Assembly: GCA_945874225.1 (NCBI GenBank)
Contig: CAMCFT010000001.1
Location: 237,221-301,220 of the forward strand
DNA from: Flavobacterium psychrophilum
GTDB taxonomy: Bacteria > Bacteroidota > Bacteroidia > Flavobacteriales > Flavobacteriaceae
Direction of reading: 5' to 3'
Length of the DNA: 64,000 nt
Below the pieces are notes generated by a model, which saw only the letters and a program-made list of their open reading frames with translations, made no database searches and was not told the DNA's origin. The translations under genes were made by a program, and so were the position numbers. Shown one piece after another: positions 8,657 through 16,873 of this stretch; positions within the stretch are counted from its first letter, which is position 1, and each line of letters begins with the position of its first letter.

Positions 8657-8988
8657 ACAGGTTGGTAATATATTGACGGGCAACAAACACGCTCTATTTA
8701 GTTTGTCACGCTTGAAGCGTCTCACTGCACGAGAGCAAATTAATCGAGACGCTTCCAGCGTGACAAAATAGGTTGGTAAAATATTGATGGGCAACAAACA
8801 CGCTCTACTCCGTTTGTCACGCTGGAAGCGTCTCACTGCACGAGAGCAAATTAATTGAGACGCTTCCAGCGTGATAAAATAGGTTGGTAAAATATTGATG
8901 AGAACAAACGCGCTCTACTTAGTTTGTCACGCTTGAAGCGTCTCACTGCACGAGAGCAAATTAATTGAGACGCTTCCAGCGTGACAAA
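8635..8988. repeat. Hairpin array, right part (three complete hairpins)
   Basis: Unit starts are at 8635, 8746, 8857 and 8967 (periods 111, 111, 110). Complete hairpins lie at 8702-8767, 8813-8878 and 8923-8988, each with 22-bp arms and a 22-nt loop that is almost invariant (core CGAGAGCAAATTAAT). Spacers of about 45 bases share TAGGTTGGTAAAATATTGAT with small changes. The spacers are similar to each other, so this is not a CRISPR array. Confidence 0.92.
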
Positions 8989-9040
8989 TAGAATGGTGAA
9001 ATAGAAATATAATGCAATTACAATAGGACTTTATTTAATT

Positions 9041-10018
9041 TTATATCGCTTCAAAGCCCAATTTTTCTCTCACTCTTGCCAAAACACCTTTTGCAACAAC
9101 CGTAGCTTTTTCGGCACCAGTTTTCAATAAGCCATCTACTTCGGCGAGGTTGTTCATAAAGTAATTGTATTTCTCTCTTTCGGTTTTGAATTTATCGACA
9201 ATTAATTCAAACAAGGCTTGTTTGGCGTGACCGTAACCGTAATTTCCACCCAAATAATTGGTTCTCATTCCTTCTATTTGTTCTGATGTAGCCAATAAAG
9301 AATAGATGGCAAAAGCATTGCAAGTATCCGGATTTTTTGGAGCTTCAAGTGGTGTGCTGTCCGTTTCAATGCTCATTACTTGTTTGCGCAAGGCTTTGTC
9401 ATCCAAGAAAATATTGATAATATTATTGGCTGATTTACTCATTTTTCCGCCATTGGTTCCTGGAATCAACATACTGTTTTCTTGAATTTTGGCTTCAGGA
9501 AGCACAAAAGTTTCTCCCATTTGGTGGTTAAAACGAGAAGCCACATCGCGTGTAATTTCTACGTGTTGCAATTGGTCTTTTCCCACGGGAACAGACTCCG
9601 CATCGTACAACAAAATATCGGCAGCCATCAGCATTGGATACGAAAATAATCCGGCATTTACATCTTCTAATCTGTCGGCTTTGTCTTTGAAAGAATGTGC
9701 CAATGTCAACCTTTGGAAAGGAAAAAAACAACTCAAATACCAAGACAATTCAGCAGTTTGTGGCACATCGGACTGGCGGTAAAAAACCACTTTATCTATA
9801 TTCAAACCACAGGCAAGCCAAGCTGCTGCGGTGCTATACGTGTTTTCTCTTAATGTCTTTCCGTCTTTTATTTGGGTTATCGAATGCAAATCAGCAATGA
9901 AAAGAAAGGATTCGTTTGCGGGATTATTCGATAATTCGATTGCGGGAATGATTGCGCCAAGTAAGTTTCCTAAATGTGGTGTTCCTGTGCTTTGAACACC
10001 AGTGAGTATTTTTGCCAT
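9041..10018 (-). CDS. trpS: Tryptophanyl-tRNA synthetase
   Basis: This 325-residue class I aminoacyl-tRNA synthetase charges tRNA-Trp. The HIGH equivalent is TGTPHLGNLLGA near residue 12 and the signature KMSKSANNI is near residue 193. GKDQLQHVEITRDVASRFN is the conserved Trp/tRNA binding segment. Length and motifs match the bacterial family. It stands alone on the minus strand between the hairpin array and the divergently transcribed acyltransferase. Confidence 0.97.
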   Translation of the reverse strand: MAKILTGVQSTGTPHLGNLLGAIIPAIELSNNPANESFLFIADLHSITQIKDGKTLRENTYSTAAAWLACGLNIDKVVFYRQSDVPQTAELSWYLSCFFPFQRLTLAHSFKDKADRLEDVNAGLFSYPMLMAADILLYDAESVPVGKDQLQHVEITRDVASRFNHQMGETFVLPEAKIQENSMLIPGTNGGKMSKSANNIINIFLDDKALRKQVMSIETDSTPLEAPKNPDTCNAFAIYSLLATSEQIEGMRTNYLGGNYGYGHAKQALFELIVDKFKTEREKYNYFMNNLAEVDGLLKTGAEKATVVAKGVLARVREKLGFEAI

Positions 10019-10103
10019 TGTAATTTTGTCCTTAAAAAGTTTTCAAATTTAATGCTTTTATAAAGAATTAGCACAGTATTACTTTCTTTTGAGATATTAT
10101 TTT

Positions 10104-10173
10104 TGTCATTTCGACGAAGGAGAAATCACATAACGAGAGCAACTAATGCGATTTCTCCTTCGTTGAAATGACA
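10104..10173. repeat. Solo palindromic element with an unrelated stem and a similar 22-nt loop
   Basis: The 24-bp arms (10104-10127 and 10150-10173, core TTCGACGAAGGAGAAATC) pair with one mismatch around a 22-nt loop (10128-10149, core ACGAGAGCAACTAAT). The stem is unlike that of the GIY-YIG array, yet loop length and loop core match. Confidence 0.85.
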
Positions 10174-10236
10174 TTATTAAAGAATTTAGATAAAATAAAA
10201 CACAATGTTTCAGTTAAAAAAGTAAATTTGAAAACT

Positions 10237-10983
10237 ATGAGAGGAATAAAAATTATTTTTTGGGCTGTTTGGCGTGTTTGGTTTTATGTCTTAATGGCTA
10301 TTCCCATCCTTATTATGTTTCCTTTTTTGGTGGCTTCCATTTTGACTGAAAGCGGCTATCCTTACTTTTTTAAAATGGCAAGGATTTGGTCGAAAGTCAT
10401 TCTTTTCGGAATGGGTTTTTATTATAAAATTGACAGAGATCAAGAGCTTGAATCTCATAAAAGTTATATGATTGTTGCCAATCACACTTCTATGGTCGAC
10501 ATTATGCTGATGCTCGTCTCGGTAAAGAAACCATTTGTTTTTGTGGGAAAAAAAGAGCTGTCAAAAATTCCATTGTTTGGATTTTTCTATAAACGAACCT
10601 GTATTTTAGTCGACAGAACAAATTCCAGAAGCAAACACGGCGTTTTTGAAAGAGCCCAAAAAAGAATCAATCAAGGACTGAGCATTTGTATTTTTCCCGA
10701 AGGTGGCGTTCCTGCCGACGAATCCATAGTTTTGGACAATTTTAAAGACGGTGCTTTCCGCTTGGCTATTGACCATCAATTACCAATTGTTCCCATTGCT
10801 TTTGGAGATAATAAAAAGCGATATTCCTATACCATTTTTAGTGGAAGCCCAGGACTTTTACGCGTAAAAATTCTTCCATTTATTGAAACAGAAGGAAAAA
10901 CAATGGCAGATAAGAACAGCATTAAAGATGAAGCTTGGAAAGAAATTCACGAACAATTACTAGCATTTCAAAAGAAGAAGTAG
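10237..10983 (+). CDS. 1-acyl-sn-glycerol-3-phosphate acyltransferase (PlsC-like)
   Basis: An acyltransferase of phospholipid synthesis that would convert lysophosphatidate to phosphatidate at the inner membrane. From the chosen ATG the protein has 248 residues. The open frame extends 23 codons upstream, but that part begins inside the palindromic element at 10104-10173, so the start MRGIKIIFWAVW is preferred. There are two N-terminal hydrophobic segments, then the catalytic NHTSMVD (HX4D), the FVGKKELSKIPLFG block, the ILVDR block, the FPEGG block and the IVPIAF block, in the usual PlsC order. Confidence 0.88.
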   Translation: MRGIKIIFWAVWRVWFYVLMAIPILIMFPFLVASILTESGYPYFFKMARIWSKVILFGMGFYYKIDRDQELESHKSYMIVANHTSMVDIMLMLVSVKKPFVFVGKKELSKIPLFGFFYKRTCILVDRTNSRSKHGVFERAQKRINQGLSICIFPEGGVPADESIVLDNFKDGAFRLAIDHQLPIVPIAFGDNKKRYSYTIFSGSPGLLRVKILPFIETEGKTMADKNSIKDEAWKEIHEQLLAFQKKK

Positions 10984-11024
10984 TTTTTTTCAAACCTTTT
11001 ATAGACACTAAATAATTCTTGCTA

Positions 11025-11090
11025 TTTGTCACGCTGGAAGCGTCTCAACACAATAGAGCATCATAACTGAGTCGCTTCCAGCGTGACAAA
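11025..11090. repeat. Solo 66-bp hairpin of the GIY-YIG array family
   Basis: Left arm 11025-11046 and right arm 11069-11090 are the same 22-bp arms as in the array at 8076-8988 (one mismatch), with a 22-nt loop (11047-11068) diverged in sequence but keeping an AGAGCA core. Confidence 0.9.
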
Positions 11091-11107
11091 GGGATTAGAA
11101 CAGTCTG

Positions 11108-11145
11108 TTGCAAAAAAAAGAGCCTCACATTGGAGACTCTTTTCT
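11108..11145 (-). terminator. Rho-independent terminator of recA
   Basis: On the minus strand AAAAGAGTCTCC pairs imperfectly with the GAGGCTCTTTT stretch across ATTGGA-like loop bases and is followed by a run of T, a few bases after the recA stop. Confidence 0.7.
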
Positions 11146-11149
11146 AATT

Positions 11150-12154
11150 TTAAGCATTTTTTTCTTTTATTAAAGCCTTGATTTTTTCTTCTAATTCATC
11201 GGCTAATTCTGGATTGTCTTTGATTAAAGCTTTCACTGCATCACGACCTTGTCCTAATTTGGTTTCGCCATAACTAAACCAAGAACCCGCTTTTTTGATG
11301 ATTTCGAATTCAACGGCTAAATCTAAGATTTCTCCTGTTTTCGAAATTCCTTCGCCATACATTATATCAAATTCAGCTACTTTAAATGGCGGAGCCACTT
11401 TGTTTTTTACCACTTTAACTTTGGTTCTGTTTCCAAGTACGTTATCGCCATCTTTGATTTGTGTAGAACGACGAATGTCCAAACGAACCGAAGCATAAAA
11501 CTTCAACGCATTTCCACCGGTTGTGGTTTCGGGATTTCCGAACATTACTCCAATTTTCTCTCTCAATTGGTTGATGAAGAAAACCGTACAATGCGTTTTG
11601 CTGATGGTTCCAGTCAATTTTCTCAAGGCTTGAGACATCAAACGAGCGTGTAATCCCATTTTAGAATCTCCCATTTCGCCTTCGATTTCACTTTTTGGAG
11701 TCAAAGCCGCAACCGAGTCAATAACGACAATGTCAATTGCGCCAGAACGAATTAAGTTCTCGGCAATTTCCAATGCTTGTTCCCCATTATCCGGTTGCGA
11801 TATGATTAAGTTTTCGATATCAATGCCTAATTTTTCGGCATAATTTCTATCGAAAGCGTGTTCTGCATCTATAAAAGCAGCGATTCCACCCGCTTTTTGA
11901 GCTTCGGCAATGGCGTGCAAAGTCAAAGTTGTTTTTCCCGAAGATTCCGGACCGTATATTTCGATCACTCTTCCTCTTGGATAACCGCCAACTCCCAAGG
12001 CTAAATCGATTCCCAAAGATCCAGACGAAATAGTTTCCACTTCTTCGACGGCTTTGTCGCCCATTTTCATCACGGTACCTTTTCCGTAGGTTTTATCCAG
12101 TTTGTCAAGTGTAAGTTGTAGTGCTTTTAATTTGGCTTCTTTCTCTGAACTCAT
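11150..12154 (-). CDS. recA: Recombinase RecA
   Basis: RecA forms the strand-exchange filament and triggers SOS responses. The protein is 334 residues from [12 protein letters not shown]; an ATG four codons upstream (12166) is possible but the shorter start fits the family. Walker A is GPESSGKTT near residue 66, followed by IDAEHAFD, Walker [13 protein letters not shown], loop L1 [26 protein letters not shown] and L2 [26 protein letters not shown] segments. The gene is monocistronic with a promoter-like element upstream and a terminator downstream. Confidence 0.98.
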   Translation of the reverse strand: MSSEKEAKLKALQLTLDKLDKTYGKGTVMKMGDKAVEEVETISSGSLGIDLALGVGGYPRGRVIEIYGPESSGKTTLTLHAIAEAQKAGGIAAFIDAEHAFDRNYAEKLGIDIENLIISQPDNGEQALEIAENLIRSGAIDIVVIDSVAALTPKSEIEGEMGDSKMGLHARLMSQALRKLTGTISKTHCTVFFINQLREKIGVMFGNPETTTGGNALKFYASVRLDIRRSTQIKDGDNVLGNRTKVKVVKNKVAPPFKVAEFDIMYGEGISKTGEILDLAVEFEIIKKAGSWFSYGETKLGQGRDAVKALIKDNPELADELEEKIKALIKEKNA

Positions 12155-12189
12155 CTTTTCTTTCATTTATTTTTGTGTTTCTCTTTTTG

Positions 12190-12220
12190 TAAAAATACTT
12201 CTTTTTTTGGAAGTAACAAA
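12190..12220 (-). promoter_or_regulatory. Promoter-like element upstream of recA
   Basis: Reading the minus strand, TTTG (12220-12217) is followed after 19 bases by TATTTTTA (12197-12190), a one-base variant of the -7 consensus TAnnTTTG. The preferred start codon is 36 bases downstream. Confidence 0.45.
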
Positions 12221-12290
12221 GGGAATGTTTTGGGATATTTGACGGATAATTTTGAACCAATACAAGGAGCTATCTTTGTTTATAACCCGT

Positions 12291-12905
12291 TTATTCTATT
12301 CTATTTTTAAATTTAAGATGGTCGTGTATTAAACTTATAAGATGTTGAGTTAAATTTAAAAGTTGATGATATTCAATTTCAATATGGAAATTATCTTCTG
12401 ATGTTTTGTTTTTCCTATCTTTTAAAGTAATAATGTTGTTCTCAGGGTTAATATCATACCTCCAATGACTAATAGAATTTCTTATATTTGACATTAAGTG
12501 AAAAATTTTCATAAAGTCTTCCTCTTCAATCCAATTTTCTGGAATTTTATTTTCAATTATTTTTAAACCATACAAATTTATATACTCATCAAAATTATTA
12601 GACCTTAATTTTAGTTTGATGTCTTCCCAAACATCTTTTTTTACGTCTATATATTCTTCTTTTAAAAACCGGTCTAAAATTTCACTTGAACGGACTAGTA
12701 AAAGATAAATGAATGATAATCCATTTGGTACACAATCAAAACTATTTATATCATTATCATTGTAATTTTTTTTGTTAAATTCATTAAAGTTAAATCTAGC
12801 TGAAGATAATAAATTTGGTTTTGAAGTTTGGATATAACCATAAAACTGAATTAATTTTAGAGAAGCATAAATTTCTAACCATTTATTTCTTGGAATTTTA
12901 TTCAT
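12291..12905 (-). CDS. Orphan AT-rich protein with a HEPN-like RNxxxH motif
   Basis: A 204-residue protein not assigned to a family. It is predicted mostly helical, Asn/Ile/Lys rich and without a signal peptide. Near residues 142-147 it reads RNSISH within LMSNIRNSISHWRYD. The R-N-x3-H arrangement is the catalytic signature of HEPN ribonucleases, which occur in toxin-antitoxin and anti-phage systems, and the position in a C-terminal helix fits. The gene is clearly more AT-rich than its neighbours recA and the thioesterase gene and has no obvious antitoxin partner. The function is a hypothesis; it could equally be an uncharacterised protein with a chance match. Confidence 0.6.
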   Translation of the reverse strand: MNKIPRNKWLEIYASLKLIQFYGYIQTSKPNLLSSARFNFNEFNKKNYNDNDINSFDCVPNGLSFIYLLLVRSSEILDRFLKEEYIDVKKDVWEDIKLKLRSNNFDEYINLYGLKIIENKIPENWIEEEDFMKIFHLMSNIRNSISHWRYDINPENNIITLKDRKNKTSEDNFHIEIEYHQLLNLTQHLISLIHDHLKFKNRIE

Positions 12906-12978
12906 AGGTTGTGGTATAATTTACTCCTAAATTTGAGCATTTTATATTTTTTGTCTTTTTATAAGAAGGCAATGTGTT

Positions 12979-13488
12979 TCACACAAACAAAGCCTTCAAT
13001 TCCGTAGCATCGTGAGGATTTAATTTTCCAGCCAAGACCAAGCTCAACTCTTTTCTTCTCAAGGCATCATTATAACGGTGCTTTTCAAGTTTAGTTTCGG
13101 GAATGATGTGTGGAACTTCCACTGGTTTTCCAGTGTCATCGACCGCCACAAAAGTATAAATGGCTTCGTTAGACTTGATTCTTTCTCCGGATTCTCGTTC
13201 TTCGATCCAAACGTCAAGATAAATTTCCATTGAAGTCTTGAAGGCTCTGGACACTTTTGCCTCAATGATAACAACGCTTCCCAAAGGAATTGCTTTGTTG
13301 AAAGCCACGTGATTTACAGAAACCGTAACTGCAATTCTGCGGGAATGTCTGCTTGCGGCAATGCTGGCAGCACGATCCATTCGGGCCAATAATTCGCCGC
13401 CAAAAAGGTTGTTCAAAGGATTTGTTTCGCTAGGCAAAACCAAATCAGTTAATACGGTCAAAGATTCAGAAGGATGTTTTGAAATCAT
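12979..13488 (-). CDS. Acyl-CoA thioesterase (hotdog fold)
   Basis: This 169-residue protein has the YciA/BFIT-type hotdog signature: LVLPSETNPLNNLFGGELLARMDRAASIAASRHS, including the N-x-x-x-x-G-G segment at the start of the central helix, followed by the VNHVAFNKAIPLGS and GKPVEVPHI strands. It hydrolyses acyl-CoA to free fatty acid and CoA; the chain-length preference is not readable. It is probably its own unit. Confidence 0.9.
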   Translation of the reverse strand: MISKHPSESLTVLTDLVLPSETNPLNNLFGGELLARMDRAASIAASRHSRRIAVTVSVNHVAFNKAIPLGSVVIIEAKVSRAFKTSMEIYLDVWIEERESGERIKSNEAIYTFVAVDDTGKPVEVPHIIPETKLEKHRYNDALRRKELSLVLAGKLNPHDATELKALFV

Positions 13489-13535
13489 TTTTTATGTATT
13501 TTTTTGTATTCAAAAAACATTATATATTTCAGTTC

Positions 13536-13608
13536 TAAACCATTAAGATATTAAGTTTCATTAAGGTAATAGTATAAATCTTAATTAACTTAATATCTTA
13601 ATGGTTTA
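13536..13608. repeat. Perfect 22-bp inverted repeat with 29-nt loop
   Basis: TAAACCATTAAGATATTAAG (13536 onward) is exactly mirrored at 13587-13608. Half-copies of the same words occur at 33920-33945 (cttaatatctttacggttta) and 52213-52240 (gaaccattaagaaattaag), so it is a dispersed palindromic repeat that could also end transcription between the thioesterase and DoxX genes. Confidence 0.85.
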
Positions 13609-13645
13609 AAAAAATGCTTGCAACAGTTTTCTATATTCCTATTTT

Positions 13646-14029
13646 CTAACTCAACAATAAAACCGCCATAACTGCCGGAATAAAATAAATGACAATGGTT
13701 CTTGCGCCATCATAATCTTTAGCTAATCTTTGGCCAAAAAGCAACATAAGCAAAGTGATACTTGAAAAAACAGCACCGTATAATCCAAAGGTTCTTCCGT
13801 TGCTTACGAATAATTCAATACCGCCCACCACACACAAAATGCCTGAAATTAATTCTAAAACCAAGATATTCAGCAAGGCTAAACGCACTAAGTTTTTCAA
13901 CTGGGTTTTAGCAAAATGACCTTTTAACCAATCGAGGTTGTCTTTCCAATAAAATAATTTGTCATAACCGGATTGTATGAATGTGATGGCCAAAAAAGCC
14001 AAAAGCAAAATGGAGGCTGCGTTGTTCAT
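13646..14029 (-). CDS. DoxX-like membrane protein
   Basis: A 127-residue integral membrane protein with four hydrophobic segments (ILLLAFLAITFIQSGYDKLF, LVRLALLNILVLELISGILCVVGG, LYGAVFSSITLLMLLFG, IVIYFIPAVMAVLLLS). The first helix ending in Q-S-G-Y-D-K matches the DoxX family. The physiological role of such proteins is mostly unknown. It starts four bases after holB ends, so the two are likely co-transcribed. Confidence 0.8.
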   Translation of the reverse strand: MNNAASILLLAFLAITFIQSGYDKLFYWKDNLDWLKGHFAKTQLKNLVRLALLNILVLELISGILCVVGGIELFVSNGRTFGLYGAVFSSITLLMLLFGQRLAKDYDGARTIVIYFIPAVMAVLLLS

Positions 14030-14033
14030 ATTC

Positions 14034-15179
14034 TTATTTTTTATGTATTAAACGAGTGAGTTTTATGGATAAATCGGTCAGGATTATTTTAGCATTTCCG
14101 TTGCGCTCAATGTGGTAAATCGCATCGGATAATTCCTGGAATATTTCGTGAATGTTGTTGCCGTTTACAAAAGGCGCAAAACCTTGAAATTTAAAATCAG
14201 CGTTAGGTTCAAAATAAACTAAATCATTTGCCTCATAATTTTTCATTAATCCTTGGCGGAAAATATCAATACAATATTGCAGAAATTTCTTTTGGGTTTC
14301 TCTTCCCAAAGCAGCAATTTGTTCGCTCCAATGAATTAAATCTGCAATGGCTCCTGCGTCTTTTTTAGCTTTAAAAGCTGCACGAACCCAAACCACAAAC
14401 CATTGTTCGAAAGGAAATTCTTCGCTGTCATCTTTAAGTAAATGCAAGGCTTTGTTGTAATTTCCTTGTGCTTGATGGGCGATTTTGGTGGCCAGTTTTG
14501 GTTCTATCTGTTCACGTGAAACCAGCGCTTCAGAAATTACGTGTTCGCTTAATCCATTGAAGTGCAAAACTTGGCAGCGAGAACGAATCGTTTGAATGAT
14601 GTCTTCCTCGTTCTCGGAAATCAGAATAAAAACTGTTTTTTCTGGTGGTTCTTCGAGTAATTTTAATAATTTATTGGAAGCAGCAATATTCATTTTATCG
14701 GCCATCCAAACAATCATAATTTTATAACCGCCTTCGTAGGATTTTAAAGCCAATGATTTTAAAATTTCTTGTGCATCATCAACTCGAATTTCACCTTGTT
14801 TGTTTTGAACTCCTAAAATTGAATACCAATCGAACAAACCTCCGTACGGATTTTGGGCAATAAATTGTCTCCAATCTGCAATGAAATCAATGCTTTTTGG
14901 TTTTTTGTCTACTTTTTCGGTGCTTACCGTTGGATAAACAAAATGCAAATCTGGATGCGAAATCTTTTGGAATTTAAGATTACAACTTTCATTGGCACCA
15001 GAATTTTCTCCGTTTTGGTTGCCACATAATATGTATTGCGCATAAGCAATCGCCATTGGCAAAGTGCCACTTCCTTCTGGTCCAACAAATAATTGCGCGT
15101 GAGGAATCCTGCCCAAATCGGCACTTCGTGTCAAATGATTTTTGATGTAATCCTGCCCTAAAATTTCTGAAAACTGCAT
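14034..15179 (-). CDS. holB: DNA polymerase III delta' subunit-like clamp-loader protein
   Basis: This 381-residue AAA+ protein of the replication clamp loader begins MQFSEILGQDYIKNHL, as in delta'/tau subunits. The P-loop reads GPEGSGTLPMA: the catalytic Lys of GxxxxGK[ST] is Thr, consistent with delta', which does not hydrolyse ATP. The zinc module between strands is reduced to two cysteines (CGNQN and ESCNLKF). IMIVWMADKMNIAASNKLLKLLEEPPEKTVFIL is the sensor I/SRC region (SRCQVL follows), diagnostic of clamp-loader subunits. It is followed closely by the DoxX gene. Confidence 0.93.
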   Translation of the reverse strand: MQFSEILGQDYIKNHLTRSADLGRIPHAQLFVGPEGSGTLPMAIAYAQYILCGNQNGENSGANESCNLKFQKISHPDLHFVYPTVSTEKVDKKPKSIDFIADWRQFIAQNPYGGLFDWYSILGVQNKQGEIRVDDAQEILKSLALKSYEGGYKIMIVWMADKMNIAASNKLLKLLEEPPEKTVFILISENEEDIIQTIRSRCQVLHFNGLSEHVISEALVSREQIEPKLATKIAHQAQGNYNKALHLLKDDSEEFPFEQWFVVWVRAAFKAKKDAGAIADLIHWSEQIAALGRETQKKFLQYCIDIFRQGLMKNYEANDLVYFEPNADFKFQGFAPFVNGNNIHEIFQELSDAIYHIERNGNAKIILTDLSIKLTRLIHKK

Positions 15180-15575
15180 AGGGCAAATATAGAATAAAAA
15201 GCTTCAAAAACTGCAAAGGTTTATTGTTTTGGAACCTTCAAAAATGGATTATTTTAGATTTAATTTTTGCATTAAAGTTATTTCAGTGTCTAGATTAATT
15301 AAACCATTTCTCGGCTGTCAAAATTTAAAGAGACATAAATTACTAAGCAAGTAAGACAACAAAACTCAACAATATATTTTTCGGCCACTTTTTTTGTTGC
15401 AAAAAAGAGAAAAAAGAAAGCAAAGTTTTTCAATTAAAATTAAAAAGCCAATTATTTAGTTGAATTACAACGTTTTCGTTATCAGATTGCTATAATTTTC
15501 AAACTATTCTTATTTTTAAGTTCCTTAAAAGTTCTATATTTGTTATTCTTTCAAAAAAACTAAAAAACACATCTG
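15180..15575. other. 396-bp intergenic region between holB and pgk
   Basis: AT-rich and without an open frame that looks real. It holds the divergent starts of holB and pgk and the pgk -7 box at 15535-15542. A stretch around 15384-15425 (tttttttgttgcaaaaaag and A/G-rich continuation) is low complexity. Nothing else was recognised. Confidence 0.6.
15535..15542 (+). promoter_or_regulatory. pgk promoter -7 box
   Basis: TATATTTG fits the Bacteroidota consensus TAnnTTTG exactly and lies 33 bases before the pgk start. A clear -33 element is not visible. Confidence 0.5.
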
Positions 15576-16763
15576 ATGAAAACCGTAAACGATTTCGATT
15601 TCAAGAACAAAAAAGCCATAATTAGAGTTGATTTTAACGTGCCTTTAGACGAAAATTTTAATGTAACTGATGCCACTCGAATCGAAGCGGCAAAACCAAC
15701 AATCGACAAAATTCTTGCCGATGGAGGAAGCGTGATTTTGATGTCACATTTAGGGAGACCAAAAGGAGTGGAAAGAAAATATTCATTAGGACATATTCTA
15801 AAAAAGGCTTCCGAAATTCTGGGGCAAACGGTTTATTTTTCTCCTGACTGTATTGGAACTGAAGCTGAGAAAGCCGTAAACAATTTACAATCAGGTCAAA
15901 TTTTATTATTAGAAAATTTACGTTTTTATGCTGAAGAAGAAGCTGGAGATGTTGATTTTGCAAAAAAATTGGCTTCTCTTGGAGATATTTATGTAAACGA
16001 TGCTTTTGGAACGGCACACAGAGCACACGCTTCAACAACTATAATTGCACAGTTTTTTCCAAAAGATAAATGCTTTGGATTATTATTGGCAAAAGAAATC
16101 GAAAGTTTGAACAAGGTTTTAAAAGATTCTCAAAAACCCGTTACGGCAGTTCTTGGAGGTTCAAAAGTATCTTCTAAAATTACGGTTATCGAAAATATTC
16201 TGGACAAAGTTGACCATATGATTATTGGAGGTGGAATGACTTTTACTTTCGTGAAAGCGTTGGGCGGAAAAGTTGGAAATTCAATTTGTGAAGACGACAA
16301 ACAAGAATTGGCATTGGAAATCTTGAGATTAGCCAAAGAAAAAGGAGTACAAATTCACATTCCTGTTGATGTTGTTGCTGCGGATGATTTTTCAAATACT
16401 GCCAATACTCAAATTGTTGATGTAAGAGAAATACCTGATGGATGGGAAGGACTTGATGCCGGACCAAAATCATTGGAAAACTTCAAAAAAGTGATTTTAG
16501 AATCAAAAACCATACTTTGGAACGGTCCTTTGGGCGTTTTCGAAATGCCAAATTTTGCCAATGGAACTATTGAATTAGGCAATTTTATTGCAGAAGCAAC
16601 AGCAAACGGAGCGTTCTCACTTGTAGGCGGAGGAGATTCAGTTGCAGCTGTAAAACAATTTGGTTTTGAAGACAAAGTGAGTTATGTTTCAACTGGTGGG
16701 GGAGCGATGTTAGAAATGCTTGAGGGTAGGATTTTACCCGGAATTGCCGCTATTTTGGACTAA
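15576..16763 (+). CDS. pgk: Phosphoglycerate kinase
   Basis: This glycolytic enzyme transfers the acyl phosphate of 1,3-bisphosphoglycerate to ADP. It has 395 residues, the normal bacterial length. Recognisable segments are [85 protein letters not shown] and the C-terminal [13 protein letters not shown] with [11 protein letters not shown]. It is transcribed alone, divergently from holB. Confidence 0.98.
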   Translation: MKTVNDFDFKNKKAIIRVDFNVPLDENFNVTDATRIEAAKPTIDKILADGGSVILMSHLGRPKGVERKYSLGHILKKASEILGQTVYFSPDCIGTEAEKAVNNLQSGQILLLENLRFYAEEEAGDVDFAKKLASLGDIYVNDAFGTAHRAHASTTIIAQFFPKDKCFGLLLAKEIESLNKVLKDSQKPVTAVLGGSKVSSKITVIENILDKVDHMIIGGGMTFTFVKALGGKVGNSICEDDKQELALEILRLAKEKGVQIHIPVDVVAADDFSNTANTQIVDVREIPDGWEGLDAGPKSLENFKKVILESKTILWNGPLGVFEMPNFANGTIELGNFIAEATANGAFSLVGGGDSVAAVKQFGFEDKVSYVSTGGGAMLEMLEGRILPGIAAILD

Positions 16764-16811
16764 AAAATGCATTTTTAACAATATTTACTGAAATTTTTAG
16801 TTTTAACGTAT

Positions 16812-16819
16812 TATGTTTG
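16812..16819 (+). promoter_or_regulatory. -7 box before the LysM transglycosylase gene
   Basis: TATGTTTG matches TAnnTTTG, 54 bases before the start codon, with TTTTAAC upstream but no clear -33 TTTG. Confidence 0.4.
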
Positions 16820-16873
16820 CAAAAGACGATTTGGTTTTAATCGTTTGAAGTATAGTCTGTTGATTAAAAAATT

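Noticed and set aside
8585..8836. Minus-strand open frame of 83 codons
   Set aside because: It runs through the hairpin repeats and encodes internally repeated words (RRFQRDK, RRFKRDK); it is a translation of the repeat units.
8076..8990. CRISPR-like array
   Set aside because: Regular 110-bp spacing suggests an array, but the spacers are near-identical to each other, the arms are inverted, and no cas gene is present.
10168..10236. N-terminal extension of the PlsC-like protein
   Set aside because: The upstream ATG lies inside the palindromic element and the added 23 residues do not match the family; the start at 10237 is preferred.
14508..14523. Second parS candidate (TGTTCACGTGAAACC) in holB
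   Set aside because: Only the CACGTGAAAC side fits; the left half is shifted by one base, and the site is in coding sequence.
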